NCBI RefSeq assembly: GCF_001685355.1
Contig: NZ_CP016438.1
Span: 8,618,001-8,682,000, forward strand
Direction of reading: 5' to 3'
DNA: 64,000 bases
Origin: Streptomyces lincolnensis
GTDB taxonomy: Bacteria; Actinomycetota; Actinomycetes; Streptomycetales; Streptomycetaceae
Shown: positions 53,982 through 62,879 of the stretch, piece after piece
Layout of the letters: each line of letters opens with the position of its first letter
How positions within the stretch are numbered: the first letter of the stretch is position 1
Made by a program: the position numbers and the translations under genes
Notes under the pieces: model-generated
Database searches by the model: none
What the model was told of the DNA's origin: nothing
What the model saw: the letters and a program-made list of their open reading frames with translations, nothing else

Positions 53982-54578
53982 GTGAAACAAGACCTTGCGG
54001 AGGGCGGTGCGGCGGCCGCTCCGGACCCCGTCGACACCCGCCTGGGTGCCCGACTCGCCGAACTCCGGGCCGAACACGGCTGGTCCCTGGGCGAGTTGGC
54101 GGAACGCAGCGGGATCAGCAAGTCCACGCTGTCCCGGGCCGAGCGGGCCGAGATCAGCCTCACCGCCTCACTCCTGAACCGGCTGTGCCATGTCCACGGC
54201 CGGACGATGTCCCAGCTGCTCAGCGAGGTCGAGGACGAACCGGCGCCGCTGGTGCCGGCTGCCGATCAGCAGGTGTGGGAGGACCGGGCCTCCGGATTCG
54301 TACGGCGGTCCGTGTCGCCGCCGCATCCGGGGCTGCGCGGTGAACTGGTCGAGGGCAGGCTCGCCGCAGGCGCCGACATCGCCTACGACCGGCCGCCCGT
54401 GCCCGGTCTTGAGCAGCACCTCTGGGTGCTGGCCGGGGCCCTCGACGTGACGGCACAGGGTGTCGAGCACCATCTCGGCACCGGGGACTGTCTGCGGATG
54501 CGGGTGTGGGGCCCGACGCGCTTCCGGTGCGCGGGCGAGGGAGCGACGCGCTACGTGCTGGCGGTGGTGCGGCCGTGA
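53982..54578 (+). CDS. XRE family regulator with cupin-like C-terminus
   Basis: This is a 198-residue regulator with a helix-turn-helix at about 18-75 (GARLAELRAEHGWSLGELAE and SGISKSTLSRAERAEISLT, in part) and a C-terminal small barrel (about 100-198, with GLEQHLWVLAGALDVTAQG and TGDCLRMRVWGPTRFR). GTG 53982 is probably leaderless. Its stop overlaps the GNAT gene (GTGA), so it likely controls its own operon. Inverted repeats flank the promoter. The effector is unknown. Confidence 0.9.
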   Translation: MKQDLAEGGAAAAPDPVDTRLGARLAELRAEHGWSLGELAERSGISKSTLSRAERAEISLTASLLNRLCHVHGRTMSQLLSEVEDEPAPLVPAADQQVWEDRASGFVRRSVSPPHPGLRGELVEGRLAAGADIAYDRPPVPGLEQHLWVLAGALDVTAQGVEHHLGTGDCLRMRVWGPTRFRCAGEGATRYVLAVVRP

Positions 54579-55129
54579 TCGCGATACCGATGGACGGGGC
54601 TCGACTGACGGCGAGCGTGGACGAGTTGGCCGACCTGCTGATCGACACGGTCGCCTCGGGCGCCTCGATCGGATTCCTCGCGCCGCTCGACCGCGCGCAG
54701 GCCGTCGCCTGGTGGAGAGAACGCGCCGCCGCGGTGGCCGCCGGCCGGCTCGCCGTGTGGACGGGGCGTATCGAGGGCCGGACCGTCGGTACCGTCAGCG
54801 TCTCCTTCCCCGACAAACCCAACAGCCGCCATCGCGCCGAACTGGTCAAGCTGATGGTGCACCGGGACGCGCGGGGCCAGGGGCTCGGGCGCGCCCTCCT
54901 GACCGCTGCCGAGCGGGCGGCCGCCGAGGCCGGAATCACCCTCCTCCACCTGGACACCGAGACCGACAGCCCCGCCGAACGCCTCTACCGCTCGGCCGGC
55001 TGGACCCGGGCCGGACTGATCCCCGACTACGCGGCGGACCCGGCCGGGGTGCTGCGGCCCACGACGCTCTACTACAAGCGGGTCGGGGCGACCGCGGAAG
55101 AACCGGTGGAAAACGCTCTCACCAGGTGA
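54575..55129 (+). CDS. GNAT family N-acetyltransferase
   Basis: This is a 184-residue acetyl-CoA-dependent acyltransferase. The acetyl-CoA pyrophosphate loop is VHRDARGQGLGRALLTAAE (R/Q-x-x-G-x-G/A form, about 108-126); AELVKLMV precedes it and AERLYRSAGWTRAG follows, as in GNAT motif B. GTG 54575 overlaps the preceding regulator by four bases. Substrate range is wide in this family. Co-transcription with the XRE-cupin regulator suggests a small amine or a toxic compound as substrate, but this is inference. Confidence 0.9.
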   Translation: MIAIPMDGARLTASVDELADLLIDTVASGASIGFLAPLDRAQAVAWWRERAAAVAAGRLAVWTGRIEGRTVGTVSVSFPDKPNSRHRAELVKLMVHRDARGQGLGRALLTAAERAAAEAGITLLHLDTETDSPAERLYRSAGWTRAGLIPDYAADPAGVLRPTTLYYKRVGATAEEPVENALTR

Positions 55130-55159
55130 TTGTCAGTGGCATTGGCTACGGTGCCTGTC

Positions 55160-55519
55160 ATGCCGGACGCCGAAGACGTACGCCGTGTCGCCCTGTCCCT
55201 GCCGGACACGACGGAGAAGATCGCCTGGAACATGCCCACGTTCCGGGTCGCGGGGAAGATGTTCGCCACGCTGCCCGAGGACGAGACGTCCATCGCCGTG
55301 CGCTGCCCCAAGGAGGAGCGCGACGAACTGGTGCTGGCCGAGCCGCGCAAGTTCTGGATCGCCGACCACGAGGCGCAGTTCGCGTGGGTCCGGGCCCGGC
55401 TGTCCGCGCTGGAGGACGAGGACGAGCTGCGGGACATCCTCGCCGACTCCTGGCGCCAGGCGGCCCCACCGCGACTCCTCGACGCGCACCCCGGGCTGGG
55501 CGCGCCGGCCGCGGACTGA
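55160..55519 (+). CDS. MmcQ/YjbR family protein
   Basis: This is a 119-residue YjbR/MmcQ-type small domain with a CyaY-like fold. PDAEDVRRVALSLPDTTEKIAW, FRVAGKMFATLPEDETSIAV and CPKEERDELVLAEPRKFWIADH (each shown in part: MFATLPEDETSIAV) are typical. DNA binding has been suggested for the family. ATG 55160 is chosen because it gives the normal length; a TTG at 55130 and a GTG at 55136 are longer alternatives directly after the GNAT stop. A TACGGT element 7 bases upstream of ATG could support a leaderless transcript. The function is unknown. Confidence 0.85.
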   Translation: MPDAEDVRRVALSLPDTTEKIAWNMPTFRVAGKMFATLPEDETSIAVRCPKEERDELVLAEPRKFWIADHEAQFAWVRARLSALEDEDELRDILADSWRQAAPPRLLDAHPGLGAPAAD

Positions 55520-55619
55520 GACCGGGCCCGCCCGGAGAAACGGATGCGCGACCACCGAGCCGAGTGCGGTATTGTTTCCATGCGCGTTCGGCCAGGGGAA
55601 ACCCCAGGTCAGGCGGCAT

Positions 55620-55693
<74 letters not shown>

Positions 55694-55699
55694 CGGTGC

Positions 55700-55738
55700 G
55701 AAGGGTCTTCGCAGGCGAGAGCCTGTGGGGGCCCTTTT
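55700..55738 (+). terminator. hairpin with T-run after tRNA-Pro
   Basis: AAGGG (55701-55705) pairs with CCCTT (55732-55736), enclosing CAGGC-GAGA-GCCTG (55712-55725), and is followed by TT. It lies just after the tRNA and fits a transcription terminator. Confidence 0.65.
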
Positions 55739-55826
55739 CGCGTGGGCCGTTTCCGACGACGACGGGCGCCGGGGCCCGGCTCTCGCGGCCGGTCGCGTTG
55801 TCAGTGCCGCCTGCCATCATGCCGCC

Positions 55827-58184
55827 ATGCTTCACGACGACTTGGCCGATCCACGCACCGCTACGGCCCCACTCGCCGACAGGCTGCTGCGTGCGCTGAC
55901 CGATCCGGACGTCCGGATCGAGGTCCCGTACGACGAGCTGCCGCGGCTGTCCGACGAGGAGCTCGGCATCCTGCTGGCCGAGGCCCACGCCGTGCCCTCC
56001 TCGGCCCCGCTGGAGACGAGGAGGCTCGCCCTCGACATCCGGGGCGCGAGCAGGGACCGTCGGCCGCGCTACACGCCCGACGCGTGTCGCCGGATGATCG
56101 AGGCGCTCGCCGCACGGAGCGAGGACGAGGGCTGGGTGAACCTGACGCCGGGCCTCCAGGCGCTGGAGCACTGCACCGGTCCGCTGCCCGACGTGACCGG
56201 CCCGCTCCGCACCCTGGTCCAGGCCCTCCTGGCGAAGGACTCCGTACACCAGCTGTACGCGCTGATCGCGATCGCCGGACTCGTGGACGAGGGGCTGCTG
56301 CGCGAGGTGGTCGAGCGTCTGTCCCGGGACATGGGCCCCATCGTCGCGGACGAGATCGCCGTCGTCGCCGGCCTTCCCACGGCCGAACAGACGCGGCTGT
56401 CCGAGGCGTTCCGCGAGCACAGGCACCTGTCGGCGCCCTCCGACGCGGACGCGTGGCACCGGTCCGCCGAGAACCCGGCCTACGCCGCCTTCGCCCGCCG
56501 TGCGCTGGAGGCGGCGGCCGACCGGGCGGCGGCGATCCGGGCGGGGGAGATCCCCTACCGGGCGGACAAGGCGTTCACGGACCGGGAGATCACCACGCTC
56601 GGACAGGCCGCGCGGGTCGCCCTGCACCGGGACGAACCCTGGCTGCCGGACCTGTTCGACCGGCTGCTGCCCGGTATCTCCCTCGCCCCGACGACGGCCA
56701 GGACCCTGCCCTCGCAGGGACTGCTGTACGAACTGGTCCGCGCCGCACAGGACTTCCCCACCCCCGAGGCGGTGACCGCGATACGCGCCGTGCGCGGGAC
56801 CGTCCGGCACGCCGGCGTGCCCAAGCAGCTCGACAAGATGCTCAAGAAGCTCGACGCGGCCCTCGCCGAGCGGACCGACGTGGCGCTGCGGCTGCCGACC
56901 TGGGGCTTCGACACCGACGGTGTCCTGCGCAGGGAGGTGGACGGCGGCTACGCGGCCGTCGTCACCGTCGCCGAGACCGCCACGCTGGTCTGGGAGAAGG
57001 ACGGTCGGCCCCTGCGCAGCGTGCCCGCGCCCGTCCGCCGCGACCACGCCGGCCTGGTCAAGGAGCTGCGTGACCTGGTGAAGCGGGTGAACGCCCAACT
57101 CCTCACCCTCGTAAGGGCGTTGGAGGGCGGGCTCACCGTCGACGCCGTCCACCCCTACGGCTGGTGGCGCACCGGGCTCGCCGGGCACCCGCTCGCCCGC
57201 ACCCTCGTGGGTCGGCTGATCTGGGAGGTCGAGATCGCACCCGGCACCTGGCGGGCCGTGCTGCCGGAGACCGACGAGCTGCCCGCCGCGCCCGACGAGG
57301 CCGCCGTGCGGCTGTGGCACCCGATCCGCTCGCGGCCGGACGACGTACGGGCCTGGCGGGACCTGCTCGTGGAGGGGCGGATCCGGCAGCCGTTCAAGCA
57401 GGCGTTCCGGGAGATCTACCTGCTCACACCGGCGGAGGAGGAGACCCGTGTCTACTCCAACCGCTTCGCCGCGCACCTCGTGCACTACCGCCGGATGTTC
57501 GCCCTGTTCAGGGCCCGGGGCTGGGCGAGCGACCTGCTCGGTCCCTGGGACGGCGGCGAACAGGACGCGGCGGAACGGACGCTCGGGGCGGGACAGTGGC
57601 GGATCCGCTTCTTCCACGCGCTGGCGGACTGGGAGGGCGAGGCTTCGTTGGCCGCGACCGACCAGGTGCGCTTCGCCCGCCGGGTGGACGGCGACTGGCG
57701 GGAGGTGCCGCTCACCGAGGTGCCGCCGCTGGTCTTCAGCGAGGCGATGCGCGATGTGGACCTCTTCGTCGGCGTCACCTCGATCGCCGCCGACCCCGAC
57801 TGGACCGACGGGGGCCCCACACGCGCCTACTGGGAGCGGGCGGGCTTCGCCGAACTGCCCGAGAGCGCCGAGGCGCGCCGGGACGTCCTGGAACGGATCC
57901 TGCCGCGTCTGAAGATCGCCGACCGGTGCACGCTGGACGGCCGTTTCCTGGTCGTGCGGGGCGCACTGCGCACCTACAGGATCCACCTGGGCTCGGCGAA
58001 CATCCTGATGGAACCCGACGACTCCTATCTGTGCATCGTCGCGGCGCGCGGGAAGAGCGACGGCACGGTCTTCCTGCCGTTCGAGGACGAACGGCTGTCG
58101 CTGATCCTCAGCAAGGCGTTCCTCCTCGCCGACGACACGAAGATCACCGACGAGTCCATCCTCGGCCAGATCGCACGAGGTTGA
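55827..58184 (+). CDS. DUF4132 domain-containing protein
   Basis: This is a 785-residue protein with no recognised enzyme motif. The C-terminal half contains what I recognise as DUF4132: RQPFKQAFREIYLLTPAEEE, then SNRFAAHLVHYRRMFALFRARGW, followed by a terminal region (DVDLFVGVTSIAADPDW to GTVFLPFEDERLSLILSKAF) that I recall as a separate DUF7737-like domain. The N-terminal ~400 residues are alpha-helical, perhaps HEAT-like. Relatives of the E. coli MolR-type group are often described as WGR-associated proteins of unknown role. ATG 55827 has no clear ribosome-binding site. It stands alone after tRNA-Pro. Confidence 0.75.
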   Translation: MLHDDLADPRTATAPLADRLLRALTDPDVRIEVPYDELPRLSDEELGILLAEAHAVPSSAPLETRRLALDIRGASRDRRPRYTPDACRRMIEALAARSEDEGWVNLTPGLQALEHCTGPLPDVTGPLRTLVQALLAKDSVHQLYALIAIAGLVDEGLLREVVERLSRDMGPIVADEIAVVAGLPTAEQTRLSEAFREHRHLSAPSDADAWHRSAENPAYAAFARRALEAAADRAAAIRAGEIPYRADKAFTDREITTLGQAARVALHRDEPWLPDLFDRLLPGISLAPTTARTLPSQGLLYELVRAAQDFPTPEAVTAIRAVRGTVRHAGVPKQLDKMLKKLDAALAERTDVALRLPTWGFDTDGVLRREVDGGYAAVVTVAETATLVWEKDGRPLRSVPAPVRRDHAGLVKELRDLVKRVNAQLLTLVRALEGGLTVDAVHPYGWWRTGLAGHPLARTLVGRLIWEVEIAPGTWRAVLPETDELPAAPDEAAVRLWHPIRSRPDDVRAWRDLLVEGRIRQPFKQAFREIYLLTPAEEETRVYSNRFAAHLVHYRRMFALFRARGWASDLLGPWDGGEQDAAERTLGAGQWRIRFFHALADWEGEASLAATDQVRFARRVDGDWREVPLTEVPPLVFSEAMRDVDLFVGVTSIAADPDWTDGGPTRAYWERAGFAELPESAEARRDVLERILPRLKIADRCTLDGRFLVVRGALRTYRIHLGSANILMEPDDSYLCIVAARGKSDGTVFLPFEDERLSLILSKAFLLADDTKITDESILGQIARG

Positions 58185-58344
58185 TGAGACGGCGACATGT
58201 CGGGCCGACGACGGCACGGGGGCGTCACGACGACTCAATGGCGGGCGTATTGCAGGGTCGTGAAGCGGTGCCGGGGAGCCTTGACCGGCCCTCGGACGGG
58301 TGCCCAAGCTCGTGACGTCCCCAGATCCGTGGAGGGATCCAGCC

Positions 58345-59304
58345 ATGACCACCACCGCACCCGCCCCCACCGCCGCCCTCACCGTGGAGCGGATCGGCGG
58401 CCGTATCGGCGCCGTGATGTCCGGAGTCCGCCTCGGCGGCGACCTGGACGGGGCCACCGTGGCCGCGATCCGCGCCGCGGCCCTGGAACACAAGGTCGTC
58501 TTCTTCCGCGACCAGCACCACCTCGACACCGACGGCCACGAGGCGTTCGGCCGGCTGCTCGGCGAACCGGTCGCCCATCCGACCGTGCCGTCCGTCGACG
58601 GCAAGTACGCCTTCGCCGTCGACAACGACCACGGCGGCCGGGCCAACCAGTGGCACAGCGACGTCACGTTCGTGCCCGCCTTCCCGGCCTTCTCCGTCCT
58701 GCGCGCCGAGGTCGTGCCGCCGTACGGCGGGAACACCCTGTGGGCCAACACGGCCGCCGCCTACGCCGGGCTGCCCGCACCGCTGAAGGTCCTGGCCGAG
58801 AGTCTGCGCGGAGTGCACACCAACGACTACGACTACGCGGCCTCGCGCCCGGAGGCGCCCTCCGAGGAACTGCGGCAGCACCGGCAGATCTTCACCTCCA
58901 CCAGGTTCGAGACCGAGCACCCGGTGGTGCGCGTGCACCCCGAGACCGGTGAACGGGCCCTGCTGCTCGGCAGCTTCCTCCAGCGGCTCAGCGGGCTGCG
59001 CAGCGGCGACTCCCGCGCCCTCGTCGGCGTCCTCCAGTCGCACATCGAGCGGCCGGAGAACACCGTCCGCTGGCAGTGGCGCGCGGGCGATGTCGCCCTG
59101 TGGGACAACCGGGCCACACAGCACTACGGCGTGGACGACTCCGACGACCACCGGCGCGTCCTGCGCCGCGTCACCGTCGACGGCGACGTCCCGGTCGGGG
59201 TGGACGGCCGCCGCTCGACCCTGCTCGCGCCGGAATCGGTGCCGGATCCGTCGTACGGGCGCGCCTCCGGCGCCTCCACCGACGGCGGGCTCGCCGAGGC
59301 CTGA
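58345..59304 (+). CDS. TauD/TfdA family alpha-ketoglutarate dioxygenase
   Basis: This is a 319-residue non-heme iron dioxygenase that couples 2-oxoglutarate decarboxylation to oxidation of a sulfonate, sulfate ester or similar. The iron ligands are the His-x-Asp pair in NQWHSDVTF (about 110-118) and the distal His in QHYGVDD (about 255); the 2-oxoglutarate Arg is expected in [22 protein letters not shown] near residue 50 is typical of TauD. ATG 58345 has GGAGGG 8 bases upstream. No sulfonate transporter is near, so substrate and pathway are undetermined. Confidence 0.92.
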   Translation: MTTTAPAPTAALTVERIGGRIGAVMSGVRLGGDLDGATVAAIRAAALEHKVVFFRDQHHLDTDGHEAFGRLLGEPVAHPTVPSVDGKYAFAVDNDHGGRANQWHSDVTFVPAFPAFSVLRAEVVPPYGGNTLWANTAAAYAGLPAPLKVLAESLRGVHTNDYDYAASRPEAPSEELRQHRQIFTSTRFETEHPVVRVHPETGERALLLGSFLQRLSGLRSGDSRALVGVLQSHIERPENTVRWQWRAGDVALWDNRATQHYGVDDSDDHRRVLRRVTVDGDVPVGVDGRRSTLLAPESVPDPSYGRASGASTDGGLAEA

Positions 59305-59347
59305 GTCACCTGCCGGCGCTGGAAGGCCGGACGGCCATGCCCGCCTG

Positions 59348-59353
59348 TATAAC
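59348..59353 (+). promoter_or_regulatory. -10 element TATAAC 6 bp before the DUF952 start
   Basis: TATAAC ends 6 bases before ATG 59360, and no ribosome-binding site is present, so a leaderless transcript is likely. Confidence 0.5.
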
Positions 59354-59359
59354 CGGACC

Positions 59360-59722
59360 ATGATCTACCACGCCGTGCCGCTCGCCGACTGGACCGCCGA
59401 CCCGGACCGCCCCTACGCCCCCGCCTCGCTCGCCGAGGAGGGCTTCGTGCACTGTTCCCCCGACGAGGCGACGACCCTGGCCGTGGTCAACGCCTTCTAC
59501 CGCGACGCGCCGAGGCCGCTGCTCGCGCTGCTCGTCGACGAGAGCCGGCTCGGTGCGCGGACCGAGTGGGAGGCCCCGGTGCCCGTGCCGCCGCCCGGGG
59601 TCGCGCGGGGCACCCTCTTCCCCCACGTGTTCGGGCCCCTCGACCGGGACGCCGTCGTCCGGGTCATGGAGGTCCGGTGGGACGAGGACGGCCGGGCCAC
59701 CGGGCTGGCCGAGGCGGGCTGA
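59360..59722 (+). CDS. DUF952 family protein
   Basis: This 120-residue protein matches DUF952, an ADP-ribosyltransferase-like small fold. It begins MIYHAVPLADWTADPDRPYAP, has EEGFVHCSPDEATTLAVVNAFY (in part: EGFVHCSPDE) and ends with VRVMEVRWDEDG. The FVHCS segment is the family's most conserved part. Function has not been established; possible enzyme activity is inferred only from the fold. It likely has a leaderless transcript. It lies 55 bp after the dioxygenase gene and could be a separate unit because it has its own -10. Confidence 0.88.
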   Translation: MIYHAVPLADWTADPDRPYAPASLAEEGFVHCSPDEATTLAVVNAFYRDAPRPLLALLVDESRLGARTEWEAPVPVPPPGVARGTLFPHVFGPLDRDAVVRVMEVRWDEDGRATGLAEAG

Positions 59723-59750
59723 CCGGGCTCCGGCGTCCCCGGAGGACGAC

Positions 59751-60287
59751 TCAGACCGAGCAGCCCACGTGGGCCAGCGCCTGCTTGAGGAGAACGCCGT
59801 GGCCACCCGGCATCTCGCTCTGCACCGCGGGGGAGAGGGCGTCCTGCGGGCTGAACCAGACCAGGTCCAGGGCGTCCTGCCGGGGGCGGCAGTCGCCGGC
59901 GACCGGTACGACGTAGGCGAGGGACACCGCGTGCTGACGCGGGTCGTGGAACGGCGTGACGCCATGCGTCGGGAAGTACTCGGCCACGGTGAAGGGCTGG
60001 AGGGAGGCCGGCACACGGGGCAGGGCGACCGGGCCGAGGTCCTTCTCCAGGTGGCGCAGGAGGGCGTCGCGGACGCGCTCGTGGTGCAGCACCCGGCCGG
60101 ACACCAGGCTCCGGCTGACCGTGCCGTCCGGACCGATGCGGAGCAGCAGTCCGATGCTGGTGACTTCGCCGCTGTCGTCGACGCGCACGGGCACGGCCTC
60201 GACGTACAGGATCGGCATGCGGGCGCGCGCCATCTCGAGCTCGTCGGAGCTGAGCCAACCGGGCGTGGTTTCGGTCATGTCAGACAT
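59751..60287 (-). CDS. Nudix-fold protein with degenerate Nudix box (DUF4916-like)
   Basis: This is a 178-residue protein of the Nudix fold. The Nudix-box position reads GRVLHHERVRDALLRHLEKDLG: GX5E is kept, but RE is RH and EExGU is EKDLG, so the metal site is incomplete and ordinary Nudix hydrolysis is doubtful. I recall this subgroup as DUF4916/NUDIX hydrolase family. YFPTHGVTPFHDPRQHAVSL and WFSPQDALS are further blocks. ATG 60287 has no ribosome-binding site but has TATGAT 6 bases upstream on its strand. It lies 15 bp upstream of the start-distal end of the amidohydrolase gene, on the same strand. Confidence 0.8.
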   Translation of the reverse strand: MSDMTETTPGWLSSDELEMARARMPILYVEAVPVRVDDSGEVTSIGLLLRIGPDGTVSRSLVSGRVLHHERVRDALLRHLEKDLGPVALPRVPASLQPFTVAEYFPTHGVTPFHDPRQHAVSLAYVVPVAGDCRPRQDALDLVWFSPQDALSPAVQSEMPGGHGVLLKQALAHVGCSV

Positions 60288-60293
60288 TGCTTG

Positions 60294-60299
60294 ATCATA
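60294..60299 (-). promoter_or_regulatory. -10 element TATGAT for the Nudix gene
   Basis: On the minus strand TATGAT ends 6 bases before ATG 60287. It lies between the stop of the amidohydrolase gene and this start, indicating a separate leaderless transcript. Confidence 0.5.
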
Positions 60300-60302
60300 C
60301 TT

Positions 60303-61436
60303 TCAGGTGGTGGCGGAAAAACGGTAGACCTGGCGGGCGTTGTCCGCTCCGGCCCACGTGGCGATGCGCAGCGCGTCGGACAGGCTCAGCTCGTCGGCGT
60401 CCACCCGCTCCTGGAGCAGCCCGCTGAGCCCCTCCCGGAAGGCCAGCGCGCCCAGGTGGTAGAACTCCGCCACACCGTAGGCGTCGGAGCTGTACAGCAG
60501 TTTGCGGAACGGCGTGATCTCCAACACCTCCGCGAGGACCGCCCTGGCCCGGGCGGGGCCGACGTAGTGCAGGGTGAGCCCCACGTCGACGTACACCCGT
60601 TCGAAGACGGCCGCCAGGTAGGCCGCCTGCCGCTGATACGGCCAGCAGTGCAGCAGCAGCACCGGGATCGTCCCGGCGGTCAGATGCAGCCAGTCCGTCA
60701 GGAGCGTGGGGTCGACGCGGTGCATCCGGATGTCGGCGTCCCCGAACCCCGTGTGCAGCTGGAGGGGCAGTCCCAGGTCCACGGCGGTCCACAGCAGGTG
60801 CCGTACGAGAACCGGGTCGGCCAGCCGGCCGCCGGACGCGAGCCAGGGCCCGGCCGCCGCGGTGACCTCGGCGTCCGAGGGACGTGCCGGGTCCAGGGCG
60901 AAACCGGTGCGGTAGGCGGCCACCGACTTCACCGCCACCACCCCCGGCCGTCGCACGGCCCGCTCCGCGGCCGCCCGGAACCGCTCGCCGTACTCGCCCG
61001 GTTCGACACCCTCGGCCGCCACCGCCTCCGCCACGTTCTCCAGCCGTACGACCTCGAAGGCGCCGGCGTCGGCCATCGCGGCCAGTTCCCCCGGCGTGGT
61101 GAGGCGCTGCGGGGTAAATCCGGTGTCCACGCAGAAGAGGCCGGTGCCCGCGGCCGCCAGGAACCGGCGGTTGGCCTCGTGCGCCCCGAGGTCGGCCCGG
61201 CGGGCCAGGTACTCCTCGGCGGGCGCGTGCCGGGGCAGGTCCAGCAGCGGGGCGCAGTGGCGGCGGACGGCGACGCCGACCGGGCTGTCGAAGGGGGAGA
61301 TCCCCGGCCAGTCCGCGCCCTCGGTGAGCAGCGAGCGGAAGGCCGGGCCGTCCAGTCCGGTCGTCACGACCCCGTGGCAGTGATGGTCCACCAGCCGCAG
61401 GGCGGCGAGCGTGTCGTGGACGGGACCCGCGCCCAT
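60303..61436 (-). CDS. amidohydrolase family protein
   Basis: This is a 377-residue TIM-barrel metal-dependent hydrolase. The first metal site is DHHCHG (about 17-22), an inner His is in LQLHTGFGDAD, another in LLLHCWPYQR, and the final Asp in LLYSSDAYGVAEFY, as in amidohydrolases of the Amidohydro_2 type. ATG 61436 starts one base after the TGA of the glutamine synthetase-like gene, so the two are translationally coupled. The pairing resembles fungal FluG, where an amidohydrolase domain is fused to a glutamine synthetase-like domain. It may hydrolyse or recycle a gamma-glutamyl product. The substrate is unknown. Confidence 0.88.
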   Translation of the reverse strand: MGAGPVHDTLAALRLVDHHCHGVVTTGLDGPAFRSLLTEGADWPGISPFDSPVGVAVRRHCAPLLDLPRHAPAEEYLARRADLGAHEANRRFLAAAGTGLFCVDTGFTPQRLTTPGELAAMADAGAFEVVRLENVAEAVAAEGVEPGEYGERFRAAAERAVRRPGVVAVKSVAAYRTGFALDPARPSDAEVTAAAGPWLASGGRLADPVLVRHLLWTAVDLGLPLQLHTGFGDADIRMHRVDPTLLTDWLHLTAGTIPVLLLHCWPYQRQAAYLAAVFERVYVDVGLTLHYVGPARARAVLAEVLEITPFRKLLYSSDAYGVAEFYHLGALAFREGLSGLLQERVDADELSLSDALRIATWAGADNARQVYRFSATT

Positions 61437-61437
61437 C

Positions 61438-62838
61438 TCAGTACTTCCAGCGGTACGCCGCCGCCACCCGCTCGTCGTCCAGCCCGGCCACGACCGCGAT
61501 CTCCCCGAGCCGTACGGCGGTCACCGCGTCGGCGAGGACCGGGCCGAGCGCGGCCCGCAGCACCGTGTCCTCGCGGAACTCCTCGACCGCCGCGCCCAGC
61601 GAGGCCGGCAGCCGCCGCACGCCCCGCGCCGCGGCCTCCTCGGCGTCCAGCCGGGCCGGGTCGCCGGTGATCTCCTCGGGGAGGGGGACCAGGGAGGTCA
61701 GGCCGTCCAGCCCGGCGGCGATCAGACAGGCCAGCGCGAGATAGGGGTTGGCGGCCAGGTCGACCGGCTTGACCTCCAGGTTCGCGGCCTGGTCACGGAC
61801 GCCCGCGGTACCGGTGACCACCCGCACCGCGGCCTCGCGGGTCTCCCGGCCCCAGACGGTGAACACCCCGGCCCACCGGGACGGCCTGAGCCGCAGATAG
61901 CTCGCCGGGCTGGGGGCCGTGACGGCCGTGAGCGCCGGGAGGCGGGCCAGGATGCCGGCCGCGAACGACTCGGCCTCGGCCGTCATGCCGTAGCGGCCCG
62001 TGCTGCCGGAGTGCAGGTTGATGCCGTCGCGCCAGGCGGACAGGTGGATGTGGCCGCCGTTGCCGACGCCCTCGCCGACGACGGCCGGGGCGAAGGAGAC
62101 GGCGAGGCCGTGGCGGGCGGCCACCGCGCGGACGGTCTGCCGCACCAGCACGCTCCGGTCGGCCGCGGCCACCGGGTCGAGGGCACTCACCGAGATCTCG
62201 AACTGTCCGGCCGCATACTCCGGATGCAGCTGCTCGACCTCCACGTCCTGTGCGGCGAGCGCGGCCAGCAGATCGGCCGTGCAGTCGCTCATTTCGACCT
62301 GCCGGGCGGCGCTGTACGCGGGGCCGGTCGTCGCGGGCACGAAGTCGCCGCCGGGCGGGCCCTGTCCCATGGACCACTCGATCTCGATGCCCGCTCTGAA
62401 GGCGAGGCCGTGCCGCCGGGACGCCTCGGCGACGATCCGGCGCAGCACGGTACGGCCGCAGCCCGGATGCGGCTCGCCCTCCTGCGTGATCCGGTCGACC
62501 GGCGCCCACGCCCAGCCGGGCTGCCCCACCAGGGCCACCAGCCGGTCGAGGTCGGGGTAGAGCCGCAGATCGCCGTCGGGCGAGCCGAGCACGTCCGTCG
62601 ACACGATCGAGTCGTCGGCGAGGAAGGTGTCGAACACCGGGGACATGCCGACGCCCCAGGCCGCCGCCGAGGCGAGCCGAGCCGTCGGGACCGTCTTCAC
62701 GCGGGCGACGCCCGCGGTGTCGACGTAGGCGAGGACGACGCCGTGCACGCCCCGCCCGGTCAGCTCACCGGCGAGTGCGGCGGCCCGTTCGACATCACCC
62801 GGACGCCCGCCGGGGACGGGGTCGGCAAGCGTGGTCAT
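61438..62838 (-). CDS. glutamine synthetase family protein (gamma-glutamyl ligase-like)
   Basis: This is a 466-residue GSI-like ligase. The N-terminal beta-Grasp part has VVLAYVDTAGVARVKTVP. The catalytic domain has Glu residues in AGIEIEWSMG and AAGQFEISV, the NGGHIHLS motif, and RPSRWAGVFTVWGRETREAAVRV for the ATP and glutamate sites (in part: SRWAGVFTVWG). It differs from true glutamine synthetase and fits the GlnA-like gamma-glutamylamide synthetases of actinomycetes that act on amines or polyamines. ATG 62838 has GAGGAGG 5 bases upstream; the frame is open further upstream but that part belongs to the overlapping region of another gene. It is coupled to the amidohydrolase gene. Confidence 0.9.
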   Translation of the reverse strand: MTTLADPVPGGRPGDVERAAALAGELTGRGVHGVVLAYVDTAGVARVKTVPTARLASAAAWGVGMSPVFDTFLADDSIVSTDVLGSPDGDLRLYPDLDRLVALVGQPGWAWAPVDRITQEGEPHPGCGRTVLRRIVAEASRRHGLAFRAGIEIEWSMGQGPPGGDFVPATTGPAYSAARQVEMSDCTADLLAALAAQDVEVEQLHPEYAAGQFEISVSALDPVAAADRSVLVRQTVRAVAARHGLAVSFAPAVVGEGVGNGGHIHLSAWRDGINLHSGSTGRYGMTAEAESFAAGILARLPALTAVTAPSPASYLRLRPSRWAGVFTVWGRETREAAVRVVTGTAGVRDQAANLEVKPVDLAANPYLALACLIAAGLDGLTSLVPLPEEITGDPARLDAEEAAARGVRRLPASLGAAVEEFREDTVLRAALGPVLADAVTAVRLGEIAVVAGLDDERVAAAYRWKY

Positions 62839-62879
62839 ACGTCCTCCTCGACGGGCGCGCGCCGGGCCTTTCGCCCGCG

